Source: Hymenobacter sp.
Lineage (GTDB): Bacteria; Bacteroidota; Bacteroidia; Cytophagales; Hymenobacteraceae
Reading direction: 5' to 3'
DNA: 13,423 nt
NCBI GenBank assembly: GCA_025362615.1
Contig: JANYFQ010000651.1
Span: 1-13,423, forward strand
Shown here: positions 6,301 to 13,244 of the stretch, in pieces
Layout: each line of letters opens with the position of its first letter
Position numbering within the stretch: position 1 is the stretch's first letter
Notes under the pieces: generated by a model
What the model saw: the letters and a program-made list of their open reading frames with translations, nothing else
The model's database searches: none
What the model was told of the DNA's origin: nothing
Made by a program: the position numbers and the translations under genes

Positions 6301-8257
6301 GCGCCTGGGCATTCGCTCCGTTACCTACGAAACCAGCTACCGCAACGCGGGCGACGACACCGACACAACGGCCTATCAGATAAGCACCTACCAACTACAA
6401 CGCTTCGACGAGTTGGTAGGCCCGCACCTGGTGGAGAAGCGCCGGGCCAGCAGCGGCCCGGCCACGGCCGGCACCACTGACACGCTGTGCCGCGAAACCT
6501 TCGTGACGGAATTGCGCCAGGCCTGGCCCGGCTCCGACAAGGCCCTGATGCGAACCCACGGCTTTGACCGCCAGCACCTCATGCCCGCCCGCCGCGCCCG
6601 TAACCCGCGCATCAGCGCCGCGTTGCTAAAGCCCCTGACTAATGTGCTGCCCCTGCCCGCCACCGAGCGCCACCTGCGGGTACGCTGGGAAGAAATCGTG
6701 AGCATCGAACCCGCCGGGCAACAGCGGGTGTACGATATTACCGTGGCCGGTATTCACAACTTTGTCGGCAACAACGTGCTGATACACAATTGCGTTTATC
6801 AAGAACAAATCATGCAAGCCGCCCAAATAATGGCGGGCTACTCGCTGGGCGGGGCTGACCTTTTGCGCCGGGCGATGGGCAAGAAGGACATGAAAAAGAT
6901 GGCCCAGGAGCGCGAGAAATTTGTGAAGGGCGCGGCCGACCTGCACAACGTGACCGCGAAGAAAGCATCGGAGGTGTTCGACGTGATGGAAAAGTTTGCC
7001 GAATACGGGTTCAATAGAAGTCATAGTGCTGCATATAGCGTTGTGGCTTACCAAACCGGCTACCTCAAGGCCAACTACCCGGCCGAGTACATGGCCGCCG
7101 TGCTCACCAACAACATGGGCGACATCAAGAAGGTGACGTTTTTCATTGAGGAGGCCCGCAAGCAGGGCGTGGCCGTGCTGGGGCCGGACGTGAACGAGAG
7201 CCTGCTCAAATTCAACGTGAACCAGGACGGGGCCATTCGTTTCGGCATGGCGGCGGTGAAGGGCGCGGGCGAACTGGCCGTGGAAAACATGGTGGAGGAG
7301 CGCGAGAAAAAAGGCCCCTACGCCGATATTTTCGACTTCGCCAAGCGCGTAAACCTGCGGACGGTGAACAAAAAAACCTTCGAGAGCCTGGCCCAGGCCG
7401 GCGCGTTTGACGATTTTGGCAAGCACCGCCGCCTCTACCTTGATGCGCCGGCCGGCGACCAGCCGCTCATCGAAAAGGCCATGCGCCTGGGCCAGCAGCA
7501 CGCCGCTGCGCTCGAAAGCAGCCAGCACAGCTTGTTCGGGGCCAGCGCCTTCGGGGCCGTGGCGGCCCCGCTGCCCAAGCTGCACGAGATGGAACCCTGG
7601 AGCAAAACCGAGCAGCTCCGCCGCGAAAAAGACGTGGTGGGCTTCTACCTCTCGGGCCACCCACTCGACAGTTTCAAGCTGGAACTGGACGCTTACTGCA
7701 CCTGCGGGTTGGAGAAAGTGGACGAGACCAAAAACAAGGAAATGGCCGTGGCGGGCCTCGTCAACAACGTGCAGTTCAAGACCACCAAAACCGGTCAGGC
7801 GTTCGCCACCTTCACCCTCGAAGACTACGAAACGAGCATCAACCCGGCCCTGTTCCGCGACGATTACACCAAATTTGCGCCCCTCATCAACCCCCGCAAC
7901 TACCCCAACGAGCAGGTGCCGCCCATGTTTGTGCGCCTCAAACAAGAGCTGCGCCGCCACACCACCGACCAGTGGGACATGAAAATTATTTCGATGCAGC
8001 CGCTGCACGAAATCGCCGAAAAGATGAGCAAAGGCGTCCGCGTCCGCCTCGACTTACGCACCGTCACCGGCCCCATGCTCGACCGTTTGCAAGAAGCCAT
8101 TGACCACGCCCCCGGCACCAAACGCCTTGAAATTCAGTTCGTAGAGCCGCACGAGCAACTGGCGGTCGATATGTTCTCGCGCCGCTTCCAGGTCGAGCCA
8201 AAGGCGTTTATTGATAAAATGCGCGAGTTGGAATTGGAGGTGTGTACGTTGGTGTGA
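3320..8257 (+). CDS. dnaE: DNA polymerase III alpha subunit with in-frame intein (1645-aa precursor)
   Basis: This is the replicative C-family polymerase, the catalytic core of the cytoplasmic PolIII holoenzyme. The ATG at 3320 is chosen over TTG 3254 because DnaE proteins begin M-x-x-F-x-HLHxHTxYSLLDG, as here. Residue numbers count from this ATG. The PHP domain occupies residues 1 to about 270 (HLHSHTQYSLLDG at 6-18, TDHGN at 40-44). GPGRGSAAGS is at 423-432. The palm aspartates are D465 and D467 in PDIDIDF, and D622 in MDFLGLKT. An intein occupies 740-1157, just before the conserved VYQEQIMQ. GADLLRRAMGKKD and the NRSHSAAY segment (1232-1239) follow. A clamp-binding motif QHSLFG lies at 1402-1407 and an OB-fold at about 1475-1545. 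Spliced length would be 1227 aa, normal for Bacteroidota DnaE. Codon usage shifts just after the intein and again at 7013-7048. A hairpin follows the TGA. Confidence 0.97.
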   Translation: MPVFSHLHSHTQYSLLDGQASISALMKKAQADGMPAVALTDHGNMFGAFNFVAEANKYNVKPIVGCEFYLVDDRHKKTFSKEKGERDKRYHQLLLAKNQAGYHNLSKLCSLSFIEGVYSKFPRIDRELLERYHEGLIATSCCIGAEIPQTILFRTEAEAEEKLKWWLDMFGDDYYIEIQRHGLMNFDGTGKSQEDVNQVLLGLAVKHNVKVICTNDSHYVNQNDYAAHDLLLCVNTGEEHSVPVGDPRTNYYTLMTGKGEVKYDLLDNLRRDHGRDENAQRQLRRIDEELQKPKPHTRFGFANDQFFFKTQAQMNELFADVPESVDNTNEIVGKITPPVLARDILLPNFPIPPEHANADAFLRDLTYKGAFEGPKPRYSERTAEVEERLDYELRIIQTMGFAGYFLITQDFINHGRSVGVAVGPGRGSAAGSAVAYCVGITNIDPIKYSLLFERFLNPERVSMPDIDIDFDDVNRQKVIDYVVDKYGKNQVAQIITFGTMAAKSSIKDVARAMNLALPQTNDLTKMVPDKPGTTLAGAFAESQELDMIRRDESPDNLKGQILRLATQLEGSLRNTGIHAAGIIIAPDDITKYIPVSTSKESELLITQFDGKVIESAGMLKMDFLGLKTLTIIVDAIRLIERNHGVKIDIDDIPLDDEKTYQLYQRGDTIGTFQFESEGMRQYLKDLKPTNIEDLIAMNALYRPGPMQFIPNFINRKHGREEIVYPHELLEPILKHSQGICVSGDTLVHCALTGERVRIDALAGRTNDFWVQGVDAEMRPAVAPVTHFFDNGLRDVLLVRLRDGSTVTMTPDHQVLTENGWQQIQHLGVGSFIGTPRQLSVANEADYDLGKLRTLAYLLADGSLTSGAACDFVSQSPALVAEYTRCVNSFDNLTTSTLQQVRDVTRVSVKVTEKAFYHEPTTLLTWLRQLGLKTQKGGLNSRQKFVPEFVFGLNANCIAHFVASLWDCDGHVGEKICFYKTISPLLARDVQTLLLRLGIRSVTYETSYRNAGDDTDTTAYQISTYQLQRFDELVGPHLVEKRRASSGPATAGTTDTLCRETFVTELRQAWPGSDKALMRTHGFDRQHLMPARRARNPRISAALLKPLTNVLPLPATERHLRVRWEEIVSIEPAGQQRVYDITVAGIHNFVGNNVLIHNCVYQEQIMQAAQIMAGYSLGGADLLRRAMGKKDMKKMAQEREKFVKGAADLHNVTAKKASEVFDVMEKFAEYGFNRSHSAAYSVVAYQTGYLKANYPAEYMAAVLTNNMGDIKKVTFFIEEARKQGVAVLGPDVNESLLKFNVNQDGAIRFGMAAVKGAGELAVENMVEEREKKGPYADIFDFAKRVNLRTVNKKTFESLAQAGAFDDFGKHRRLYLDAPAGDQPLIEKAMRLGQQHAAALESSQHSLFGASAFGAVAAPLPKLHEMEPWSKTEQLRREKDVVGFYLSGHPLDSFKLELDAYCTCGLEKVDETKNKEMAVAGLVNNVQFKTTKTGQAFATFTLEDYETSINPALFRDDYTKFAPLINPRNYPNEQVPPMFVRLKQELRRHTTDQWDMKIISMQPLHEIAEKMSKGVRVRLDLRTVTGPMLDRLQEAIDHAPGTKRLEIQFVEPHEQLAVDMFSRRFQVEPKAFIDKMRELELEVCTLV
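5537..6790 (+). other. DnaE intein with LAGLIDADG homing endonuclease (418 aa)
   Basis: This is a self-splicing protein insert inside dnaE. Intein numbering: Cys1 begins block A (CVSGDTLVHC). Block B contains T70-x-x-H73 (TPDHQVLT). The first endonuclease motif is TLAYLLADGS at 115-124, with acidic D121. A block D-like segment KFVPEFVF is at 204-211. The second endonuclease motif is SLWDCDGHV at 224-232, with D229. Block F is RVYDITVAGIHNFVGNN at 397-413. The end is LIHN with H417 and N418, and the +1 extein residue is Cys. All residues needed for class 1 splicing (C1, TxxH, penultimate His, terminal Asn, Cys+1) are present. Both endonuclease acidic residues remain and the frame has no stops, so both splicing and homing may be active. 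Between blocks E and F lie about 100 residues, including a basic stretch (PARRARNPR), that could be an extra DNA-recognition module. Base composition is close to that of the host gene. Confidence 0.95.
6791..6832 (+). other. Atypical-codon extein tract directly after the intein
   Basis: The first 14 extein codons after the intein (CVYQEQIMQAAQIM) use GTT, TAT, four CAA codons with no CAG, and ATA. The rest of dnaE mostly uses GTG, TAC, CAG and ATC. The last intein codons also include ATA and AAT, and the extein just before the intein has CCA ATT TTG. This is what exon co-conversion during homing would leave. The amino acids encode the conserved YQEQ polymerase motif. The judgement on codon use was made by eye. 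Confidence 0.5.
7013..7048 (+). other. Atypical-codon patch at the site of the cyanobacterial split DnaE intein
   Basis: Twelve consecutive codons (AAT AGA AGT CAT AGT GCT GCA TAT AGC GTT GTG GCT) encode NRSHSAAYSVVA, in a gene that otherwise prefers CGC, GCC, CAC, TAC and AAC. The patch starts three codons after the Y1229/G1230 junction in KFAEY-GFN. In cyanobacteria, the split DnaE intein separates AEY from CFNKSHS at this junction. The protein sequence is the conserved DnaE one. Only the codon choice is foreign. Confidence 0.5.
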
Positions 8258-8265
8258 GGACAGAA

Positions 8266-8301
8266 GAAGGCGGGCGGCTTGCGAACAAACCGCCCACCTT
8301 T
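8266..8301. terminator. Hairpin between convergent dnaE and lipoprotein genes
   Basis: GGGCGG at 8272-8277 pairs with CCGCCC at 8290-8295. An inner TTG/CAA pairing surrounds a CGAA loop, and an outer AAGG/CCTT pairing lies beyond single C-A mismatches. It begins 9 bp after the dnaE TGA and ends 6 bp before the TAG of the minus-strand lipoprotein gene. It is therefore well placed as a bidirectional terminator. Neither side has a long T run, so termination may be partial. Confidence 0.6.
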
Positions 8302-8306
8302 CTCAG

Positions 8307-9410
8307 CTAGTTGGCTGTCGGTTGTTCGTACTTACGACTACCGTGCTTGAACACCAGTTTGCGCTCGTTGGAACCGTCCAGATTCATTGTCCAAAGGTTG
8401 GTCTCACGGTACACGTTAATGCTGTCGCGCTCTATCCGTTGGTCGGCCCGTTGCACCAGCAGGTGCTGGCCGTCGCGGGCAACCGCGACACTTTCATAAA
8501 TTCGTCGTTCGCACCCACTTCGCACCTGAACCGTGCTGCCCGTAGCCAAGGTGGTGCGGAAAAGTCCCGCGCTATTGCACCAGACAAAGCCCCGCGAATC
8601 TGGCAGCCAGGCAGCCATAACCCAAGGAAAGTACCAATACCAAGGGTTGGCACCACCCGGAACTGAGCCGACGGAACGCGACTCGCCTGTGGCAAAGTTG
8701 TAAAGGCGAATTACTGTTCCTGCTGTCTGGGCACCGCTCCACAATAACCACTCCCCATCCGGCGACCAAGGCCCGGGCACCCCGTTCAGGGCTTCCAGTG
8801 CCGGTGTGGGGATGCGCTGTCCGGCGGAGTCCAATAGCACCAAACCCGAGAGCAAATTGTCGCTTGGGTAAACTGAGGCTACCAGCCGCCGCCCGTCCGG
8901 GCTCCATTGCGGAAAGCGGTGGCGGAAGCCGTGCGTGAGTTGCCGCCGGCCGCCATCGCGCAACCCAAGGCACCAGGTCTGCCCTTCCGTGTTGTAGGTC
9001 AGCCAGTCGTTGCTTCCGGGGCGTACCCGGAACTGTTGGATGGCCCGGTCAGCAAGGACCCGCTCGCATCGCTGGGTGCTGAGGTCGGCCACCCAGAGGC
9101 CTGCCATTGCCCGCTTAGGCTTGGCCTCAGCGGCGCTGATGTCGAGCAGGAACGCCACTTGGTTCGGTTGCCGTGGATTGAACGCAGGGTACTGATAGGT
9201 ACGCGCTGACGTATGTGGCACACGCATCCACCACGCCAGCACAATCTCCCCTTCGCGCACTTTCTTATACACCAGCGGCTGACACTCGTCGCTTATCTTG
9301 CCAGCCTGTTTGCCATCTATGGGCCAAGACGCGGGCCGCATAGCCGAAGAACAGCCCATCAGGGCCAGCAGTCCCACACCGGCGAAGTTGCCGCCATACA
9401 ACGACTTCAT
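8307..9410 (-). CDS. Outer-membrane or periplasmic lipoprotein with TolB/WD40-like (PD40) beta-propeller (367 aa)
   Basis: The ATG at 9410 is preferred over two in-frame GTG codons just upstream, because AAGGAG lies 9 bases before it and the GTG codons touch the preceding stop. Residues 1-20 form a lipoprotein signal (GVGLLALMGC) with Cys20 as the predicted lipid-attachment site. The rest has repeated PD40-type blades: FPQWSPDGRRLV near 166-177, GPWSPDGEWLLWSG near 213-226, AAWLPDSRGFVW near 266-277 and LWTMNLDGSNERKL near 339-352. PD40 propellers usually bind proteins or peptides and are not enzymes by themselves. No prolyl oligopeptidase domain follows, and no T9SS tail is present. The TAG of the S8 protease gene lies 6 bp upstream, so the two genes are almost certainly co-transcribed. 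A role as partner or anchor of that protease is inference. The frame is intact. Confidence 0.75.
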   Translation of the reverse strand: MKSLYGGNFAGVGLLALMGCSSAMRPASWPIDGKQAGKISDECQPLVYKKVREGEIVLAWWMRVPHTSARTYQYPAFNPRQPNQVAFLLDISAAEAKPKRAMAGLWVADLSTQRCERVLADRAIQQFRVRPGSNDWLTYNTEGQTWCLGLRDGGRRQLTHGFRHRFPQWSPDGRRLVASVYPSDNLLSGLVLLDSAGQRIPTPALEALNGVPGPWSPDGEWLLWSGAQTAGTVIRLYNFATGESRSVGSVPGGANPWYWYFPWVMAAWLPDSRGFVWCNSAGLFRTTLATGSTVQVRSGCERRIYESVAVARDGQHLLVQRADQRIERDSINVYRETNLWTMNLDGSNERKLVFKHGSRKYEQPTAN

Positions 9411-10530
9411 CACCACCTACTCCTTAACAAACTTGCCCACGCTCACCCCCTGCGCGGTCGTCAATCGGTAGGTGTAAAGGCCGGTCGGCAGGTCGGGCAA
9501 CGCAAGGTTCAAGGTTCGCGACCCGGTGGATACAGCGGCCGGAAACATGAATTGCTGCACCTTGCGGCCCGTGACGGACCACACTTCCACCGTTGGCATC
9601 CCGTTGTCCGGCCGGTCCTCATAAGCCACCATTAAGTTGCGAGCAGTCGGATTTGGATAAGCAACCGAAGAGAGCCCCGTGGCGGTGCTGCGACGATACT
9701 GGAAATCTTTCTCAACGTTGTAGGTGTAAAAAGTCAGGTCCATGCGGACACCGGCATTGGGGTCTCGCGGAACCCACACATTCGTTCCGTTTGGCAACGT
9801 GACGAGGTAGGCGTAGCCTTCCACATCCACGGTATTTTGATTAGCTAACTGCGCGTAGTAAAATGAGTTGGCCGAGGGCCCGCTGGGAGTGGTGACCATG
9901 ATTTCTGGCTCCGGGTTGGGGAGGATAACAGGTGCCCCAAAAAATGTTCCTCCCCACAAGTTAGACGCGCCGTTGCGGGACCAGACCCGCAGCAGAGCAT
10001 CGTCTGGGTTGGGTACCGGGGTCGGACTGTTGCCATTGGGCTGGCGCACTTGCACAGTGGTTCTGACCCGGTAAACATTCGCTGTATATCGCTGTAAGGC
10101 GGGAAATGCAGTGCCTGTGCTGGTATTAAAGTAGTTGCCTTGAAAGGCGATTGTTTTGTTTTGCGCCACAAGTACCGGTGGGTTGTTAGGCCGAATGGTG
10201 GTGTGAATGAATTTGTATGCGCTAGTGTTTGCGTATTCCAGCGCCGCCCAGGCGTTTAGTAGTCCCCAGCCTGTTACGCCATTGGGGTCTTCGGTGGGTG
10301 TTTTGTACGTGGAAGTAGCAACTGTTCTGACCAAATCTTTGGCCGTGAACTGCAGGAGTTGTTCCACGTCTTCGGGTGCCAAATTGTTGGCCGAATTGCC
10401 CGGCGTGTTAATCATGCCCATCGCCAGCGCTGCAACCCCCGTTACGTGGGGCGCAGCGGCCGAGGTGCCGCCAAATGTAGTGTACCCCATGGGGTCAGGG
10501 CTGGTTGTGGGCACACCGTAGTTGAACACC

Positions 10531-10558
10531 TGCGGTGCATTCTGCGGTGCATTCTGCG
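10531..10558. repeat. 12-bp tandem duplication in the S8 gene
   Basis: TGCGGTGCATTC occurs twice back to back (10531-10542 and 10543-10554), followed by TGCG. On the coding strand it encodes the duplicated peptide NAPQNAPQ, in a loop ahead of the catalytic Ser region. The frame is kept. Confidence 0.85.
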
Positions 10559-11294
10559 AAAGAGTGCTGACCACCAGTGCTGTGGTTCCTGGGGCAATGA
10601 CATCAACATCAGTGCCATAGCTGCTCTCGTATCGGTCTGGCCGGTAGTTTGGGTCACTGTTGTTCATGTCTTTGTGCCTTCCGTTGGGGCCGCTGGCCCC
10701 CACGCTTATTACCCAGTCGTCGTTTAGGGAGGCTGGGTAAACAGGAGCGGTGACCGTTGATGCCGGTTCGTTAATGCCATTGCCACGCGCCGCCACCACG
10801 ACGCAATTGTTTCTGTAAGCGGTCCGAATTACGTCTTTCAGCAGGTTGGGGGAAGGTACGGTGCCAAAGCCCGTAGTGCCAACGCTTATGTTAAGAATAT
10901 TTAACCCCAAGCCGCCACGAGTCAAGTCCATGGCCCCGTCTTGGATGGCATTGGCCATCACGTCAAGCGTGACATTGCGGCGACTGTCAAGTGCCCTCAA
11001 ATCCACCAGCTGAACACCGGGAACGGCAGGTGAAGCGCCGTATTCGCCGCCAGCAATACCAGCAATGCCAGTACCGTTGCTACGCTTGGCCCCGATGATA
11101 CCCGCTACGGCGGTCCCATGCCCAACTGGGTCTTGCGGCTGATTTGGGTCGTAGGGGGATGCGCTTAGTACGTAGTTGCGACCTGTCGTAACCACCGAAG
11201 TTGTTGGGGATAGTGCGAAGTCAGGGTGTCGGTGGTCAATGCCGGTATCCAGTACGCCCACCCTTACTAAATTTCGGCCGGTTGCTCGACGCCC

Positions 11295-11297
11295 TCA
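11295..11297 (-). other. In-frame TGA (codon 205) in the S8 protease frame
   Basis: The coding strand reads GTG TAT GCC TGA GGG CGT. The S8 frame continues after it without a shift into LVRVGVLDTGID. Homologues usually have Trp here, in the pattern A-W-x-x-x-TG. A single G-to-A change from TGG explains it. Confidence 0.8.
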
Positions 11298-11489
11298 GGC
11301 ATACACCATATTGATGTGCCCTTCTTTGTACAACGATGTCGGTTGCAGGTTGCCTTGCCGTCTGAACAAGGGGTCGTTTGGGGTGCCGAAAATCGGCTGT
11401 GGGATGGTCGCTTCTGCCACCCAGTTCAAATGCGCGTAGCGCACCAGCGGGAATAAACCCCCGAGCTTCTCGCACATCTCCGCCTCGTT

Positions 11490-11492
11490 TCA
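11490..11492 (-). other. In-frame TGA (codon 140) in the S8 protease frame
   Basis: The coding strand reads CTG CCG AAG GGT TGA AAC GAG GCG GAG. The reading frame continues on both sides (LQLPKG-stop-NEAEMCEKLGG) with plausible propeptide sequence. It is probably a former TGG. CGA or GGA are alternatives that I cannot exclude without a homologue. Confidence 0.75.
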
Positions 11493-11940
11493 ACCCTTCG
11501 GCAGTTGCAACACGAAGGAAGCCCAGTGGTCATCAACGCGGATGGTGTCGCCCAGCCGGGTGATGGACAGGGTGTCGGCGCTTGTCATGCGCGTGAATAC
11601 CTTGAACACCTCAATTCCGCTAGCATCGTAACCAAGCACCTGCGAAAGCCGCTCAATTGCGTTGTCGCGCAATACCTCTTTAAGAAAGCCCGATTGAAAC
11701 GTGGTATCATCTACTGCGTAGATATTGAGTTGTTTCGGGTCAAACCGGACGATTACCTCGCGTTCAATGTGCGAGGGCTGTTCTTTTTCGTCGTACACTA
11801 CGGTCATGGGTCGTTCTTGCGCGTGACCGTAACCGGCCCACAGGAATCCCAGCAAAATCAGCCAACCAGCCAATAATGTGGGGGAGAGAAAAGTACGTAA
11901 ATTTTTCATGGGCAATAGAGTTGGTTGGGGGTTTGGGGGT

Positions 11941-11966
11941 AAAAAAAGCACTCAGCGGGTCAGCGC
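11941..11966 (-). terminator. Weak possible terminator after the NHL gene
   Basis: On the minus strand GCGCT (11966-11962) can pair with AGTGC (11952-11948). The stem is five pairs including one G-T, with a nine-base loop, followed directly by seven T (11947-11941). It overlaps the NHL stop codon and lies 31 bp before the S8 ATG. I see no TAnnTTTG element between the two genes, so read-through into the S8 gene seems more likely than separate units. Confidence 0.3.
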
Positions 11967-13244
11967 CAAGCGTTTGGTTATTGTTTTTCCGGTCACGGTC
12001 ATCTGGATATAGTACAGCCCAGCGGGCAGGTTTTCTGTTTCAAAGCGGGCCTCGTGCCAGCCACTGGCCCGCCAGCCCGCCGCTACGGGGCGGGCCACGG
12101 CGCGGCCCAGCCCATCGAACACCGCCATGCTCACGCGCCCGGACTGCGACAGGTGGTATCGCACGGCTACGGGGCCGGTGGCCGGGTTCGGAAACACCTC
12201 CAGCGCCGGCCCCGGCACTACCGGCCGGCCACCGGCGGCGGCCAGCGGCAGCCCGGCCACGCGCCGGACGCGGTGGTTGGCCAGGTCGGCCACGTAGAGG
12301 CTGCCCCGGTGCAGGGTCAGGCCCCGGGGGCTGGCGAAGCGGGCCGTCAGGGCCGGGCCGTCGGTGTTGCCCACCGCGCCGGTGCCGGCCACGGTGCTCA
12401 CCAGGCCGGTGGCGGCCTCAATGCGGCGCAGGCGCTGATTGTCGCGGTCGCTCACGTACACATCGCCGCTGCCGCCGTCCACGGCCACGCCGATGGGGGC
12501 GTTGAAGCGGGCGGTGGCCGCCGGGCCGTCGAGGTAGCCGCCGGCGGCCCCGCCCGCGTAGGTGCTCACCACGCCGGCCGGCGTGAGTTTGCGGATGCGG
12601 TTGCCCGCCCGGTCGGCAATGTAGAGGTTGCCCGCCGCGTCGAGGGCAATGCCCTGCGGCTCGAAAAAGCGGGCCGTGGCCGCCGGGCCGTCCAGGTGCC
12701 CGCGCACCCCGCTCCCGGCAATGGTGCTGACCATACCCGCCGGGTCGATGCGGCGGATGCGGAAGTTGTTCACCTCCGACACGTACACATTCCCGGTGGC
12801 GTCCTGCACGATGCCGACGGGGCCGGAGAACCGGGCGGTGGCGGCCGGCCCGTCCACGTAGCCGCTGGTGTAGGAGCCGGCAAACGTCGTCACGGCCCCG
12901 GCCGGGCTGATTTGCCGGATGCAGTCGTTGCCCGTGTCGGCCACGAGCAGGTTGTCGGCCGGTGTCATCAGCACCGAGTGCGGCATGTCGAAACCGGCCA
13001 GCAGCCCCACGGGGTCGTCGCCGTAGCCTGCCGTGCCGCTGCCAGCGAAGGTCGTCACCGCGCCAGCCGCCGTTATTTTGCGGATGACGTGGTTGAGGCG
13101 GTCAGCCACGTAGGCCGTGCCTTGGGCATCGAGGGCCACACCATAGGGCTGGTTAAACTGCGCCGTGGCCGCCGGCCCGTCGGCGCGGCCCGCCGTGCCG
13201 CTGCCAGCCACGGTGGTCACCACGGCGGCTTGGCCTCGCGCTAG
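11952..13244 (-). pseudogene. NHL-repeat beta-propeller protein with T9SS tail, 5' end removed by IS insertion
   Basis: The visible frame encodes six NHL-like repeats of about 55 residues, each with a DGPAATARF-type start and a core such as GVALDAQGTAYVADRLNHVIRKI. Together they would form a six-bladed propeller. A T9SS type A sorting domain follows over the last 83 residues (FPNPATGPVAV ... LPAGLYYIQM). NHL propellers bind proteins, RNA or ligands, and no enzyme motif is seen. The first possible start in the frame is GTG 13223, which gives 423 codons and no signal peptide. Upstream codons to 13244 read LARGQAAVVTTVAG, which looks like the end of a signal peptide cut by the IS at CTAG 13241-13244. 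A T9SS protein without a Sec signal could not be exported, so I treat it as a truncated gene. It may have been the first gene of the unit with the S8 protease 42 bp downstream. The original 5' part may lie beyond the IS, outside the window. Confidence 0.75.
12290..13215. repeat. Six degenerate repeats of about 165 bp encoding NHL blades
   Basis: A GC-rich core close to GCCGTGGCCGCCGGGCCGTC recurs near 12515, 12671, 12835 and 13160, with more diverged copies near 12350 and 13000. Adjacent copies are similar enough at DNA level to allow blade gain or loss by recombination. The repeats encode the propeller blades of the NHL gene and are not a separate element. Confidence 0.7.

Larger units (their letters stand above)
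9417..11909 (-). pseudogene. Subtilisin-like (S8) serine protease with T9SS tail, interrupted by two in-frame TGA codons
   Basis: The reading frame from ATG 11909 to TAG 9417 is 831 codons with no frameshift, but TGA replaces codons 140 (11492-11490) and 205 (11297-11295). Residues 1 to about 31 are a signal peptide (MKNLRTFL ... GYGHA|QE), and about 32-205 are the propeptide region. The S8 catalytic set is complete: D221 (VLDTGID), H264 (GHGTAVAG), oxyanion N377 (ARGNG) and S483 (GGTSAAAPHVTG). Residues 749-830 are a T9SS sorting domain (YPNPTARN ... LPDLPTGLYTYRL). The second TGA falls in INMVYA-stop-GRRATG, just before the catalytic Asp, where S8 proteins commonly have Ala-Trp-x-x-x-TG. 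TGG-to-TGA changes are therefore likely. Other Trp codons in the frame are TGG. Translation as written would stop in the propeptide, although GTG 11261 opens the downstream 614 codons. The gene is either a recent pseudogene or is read through. Confidence 0.8.

Noticed and set aside
6626..8008. 460-codon open frame on the minus strand, antisense to the end of the intein and the dnaE C-terminus
   Set aside because: The same shadow effect applies. It spans the intein/extein border without regard to it and shows no domain.
8253..8261. GTGAGGACA after dnaE, matching the core of the IS terminal repeat
   Set aside because: Only nine bases match, partly within the dnaE stop codon. No further terminus, target repeat or partner end is present, so chance is likely.
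12290..13215. Regular repeats that might suggest a CRISPR-like array
   Set aside because: The unit is about 165 bp, degenerate and in frame, and encodes NHL blades. There are no short direct repeats with unique spacers.
12054..13244. 396-codon open frame on the plus strand antisense to the NHL gene
   Set aside because: It is repetitive His/Ala/Gly/Arg-rich sequence that mirrors the NHL repeats. The minus strand encodes clear NHL blades and a T9SS tail.
9417..13244. Genetic-code reassignment of TGA to Trp in this organism
   Set aside because: dnaE, the NHL gene and the IS transposase all end in TGA, and TGG is used for Trp throughout. The two TGA codons are better explained as local changes.
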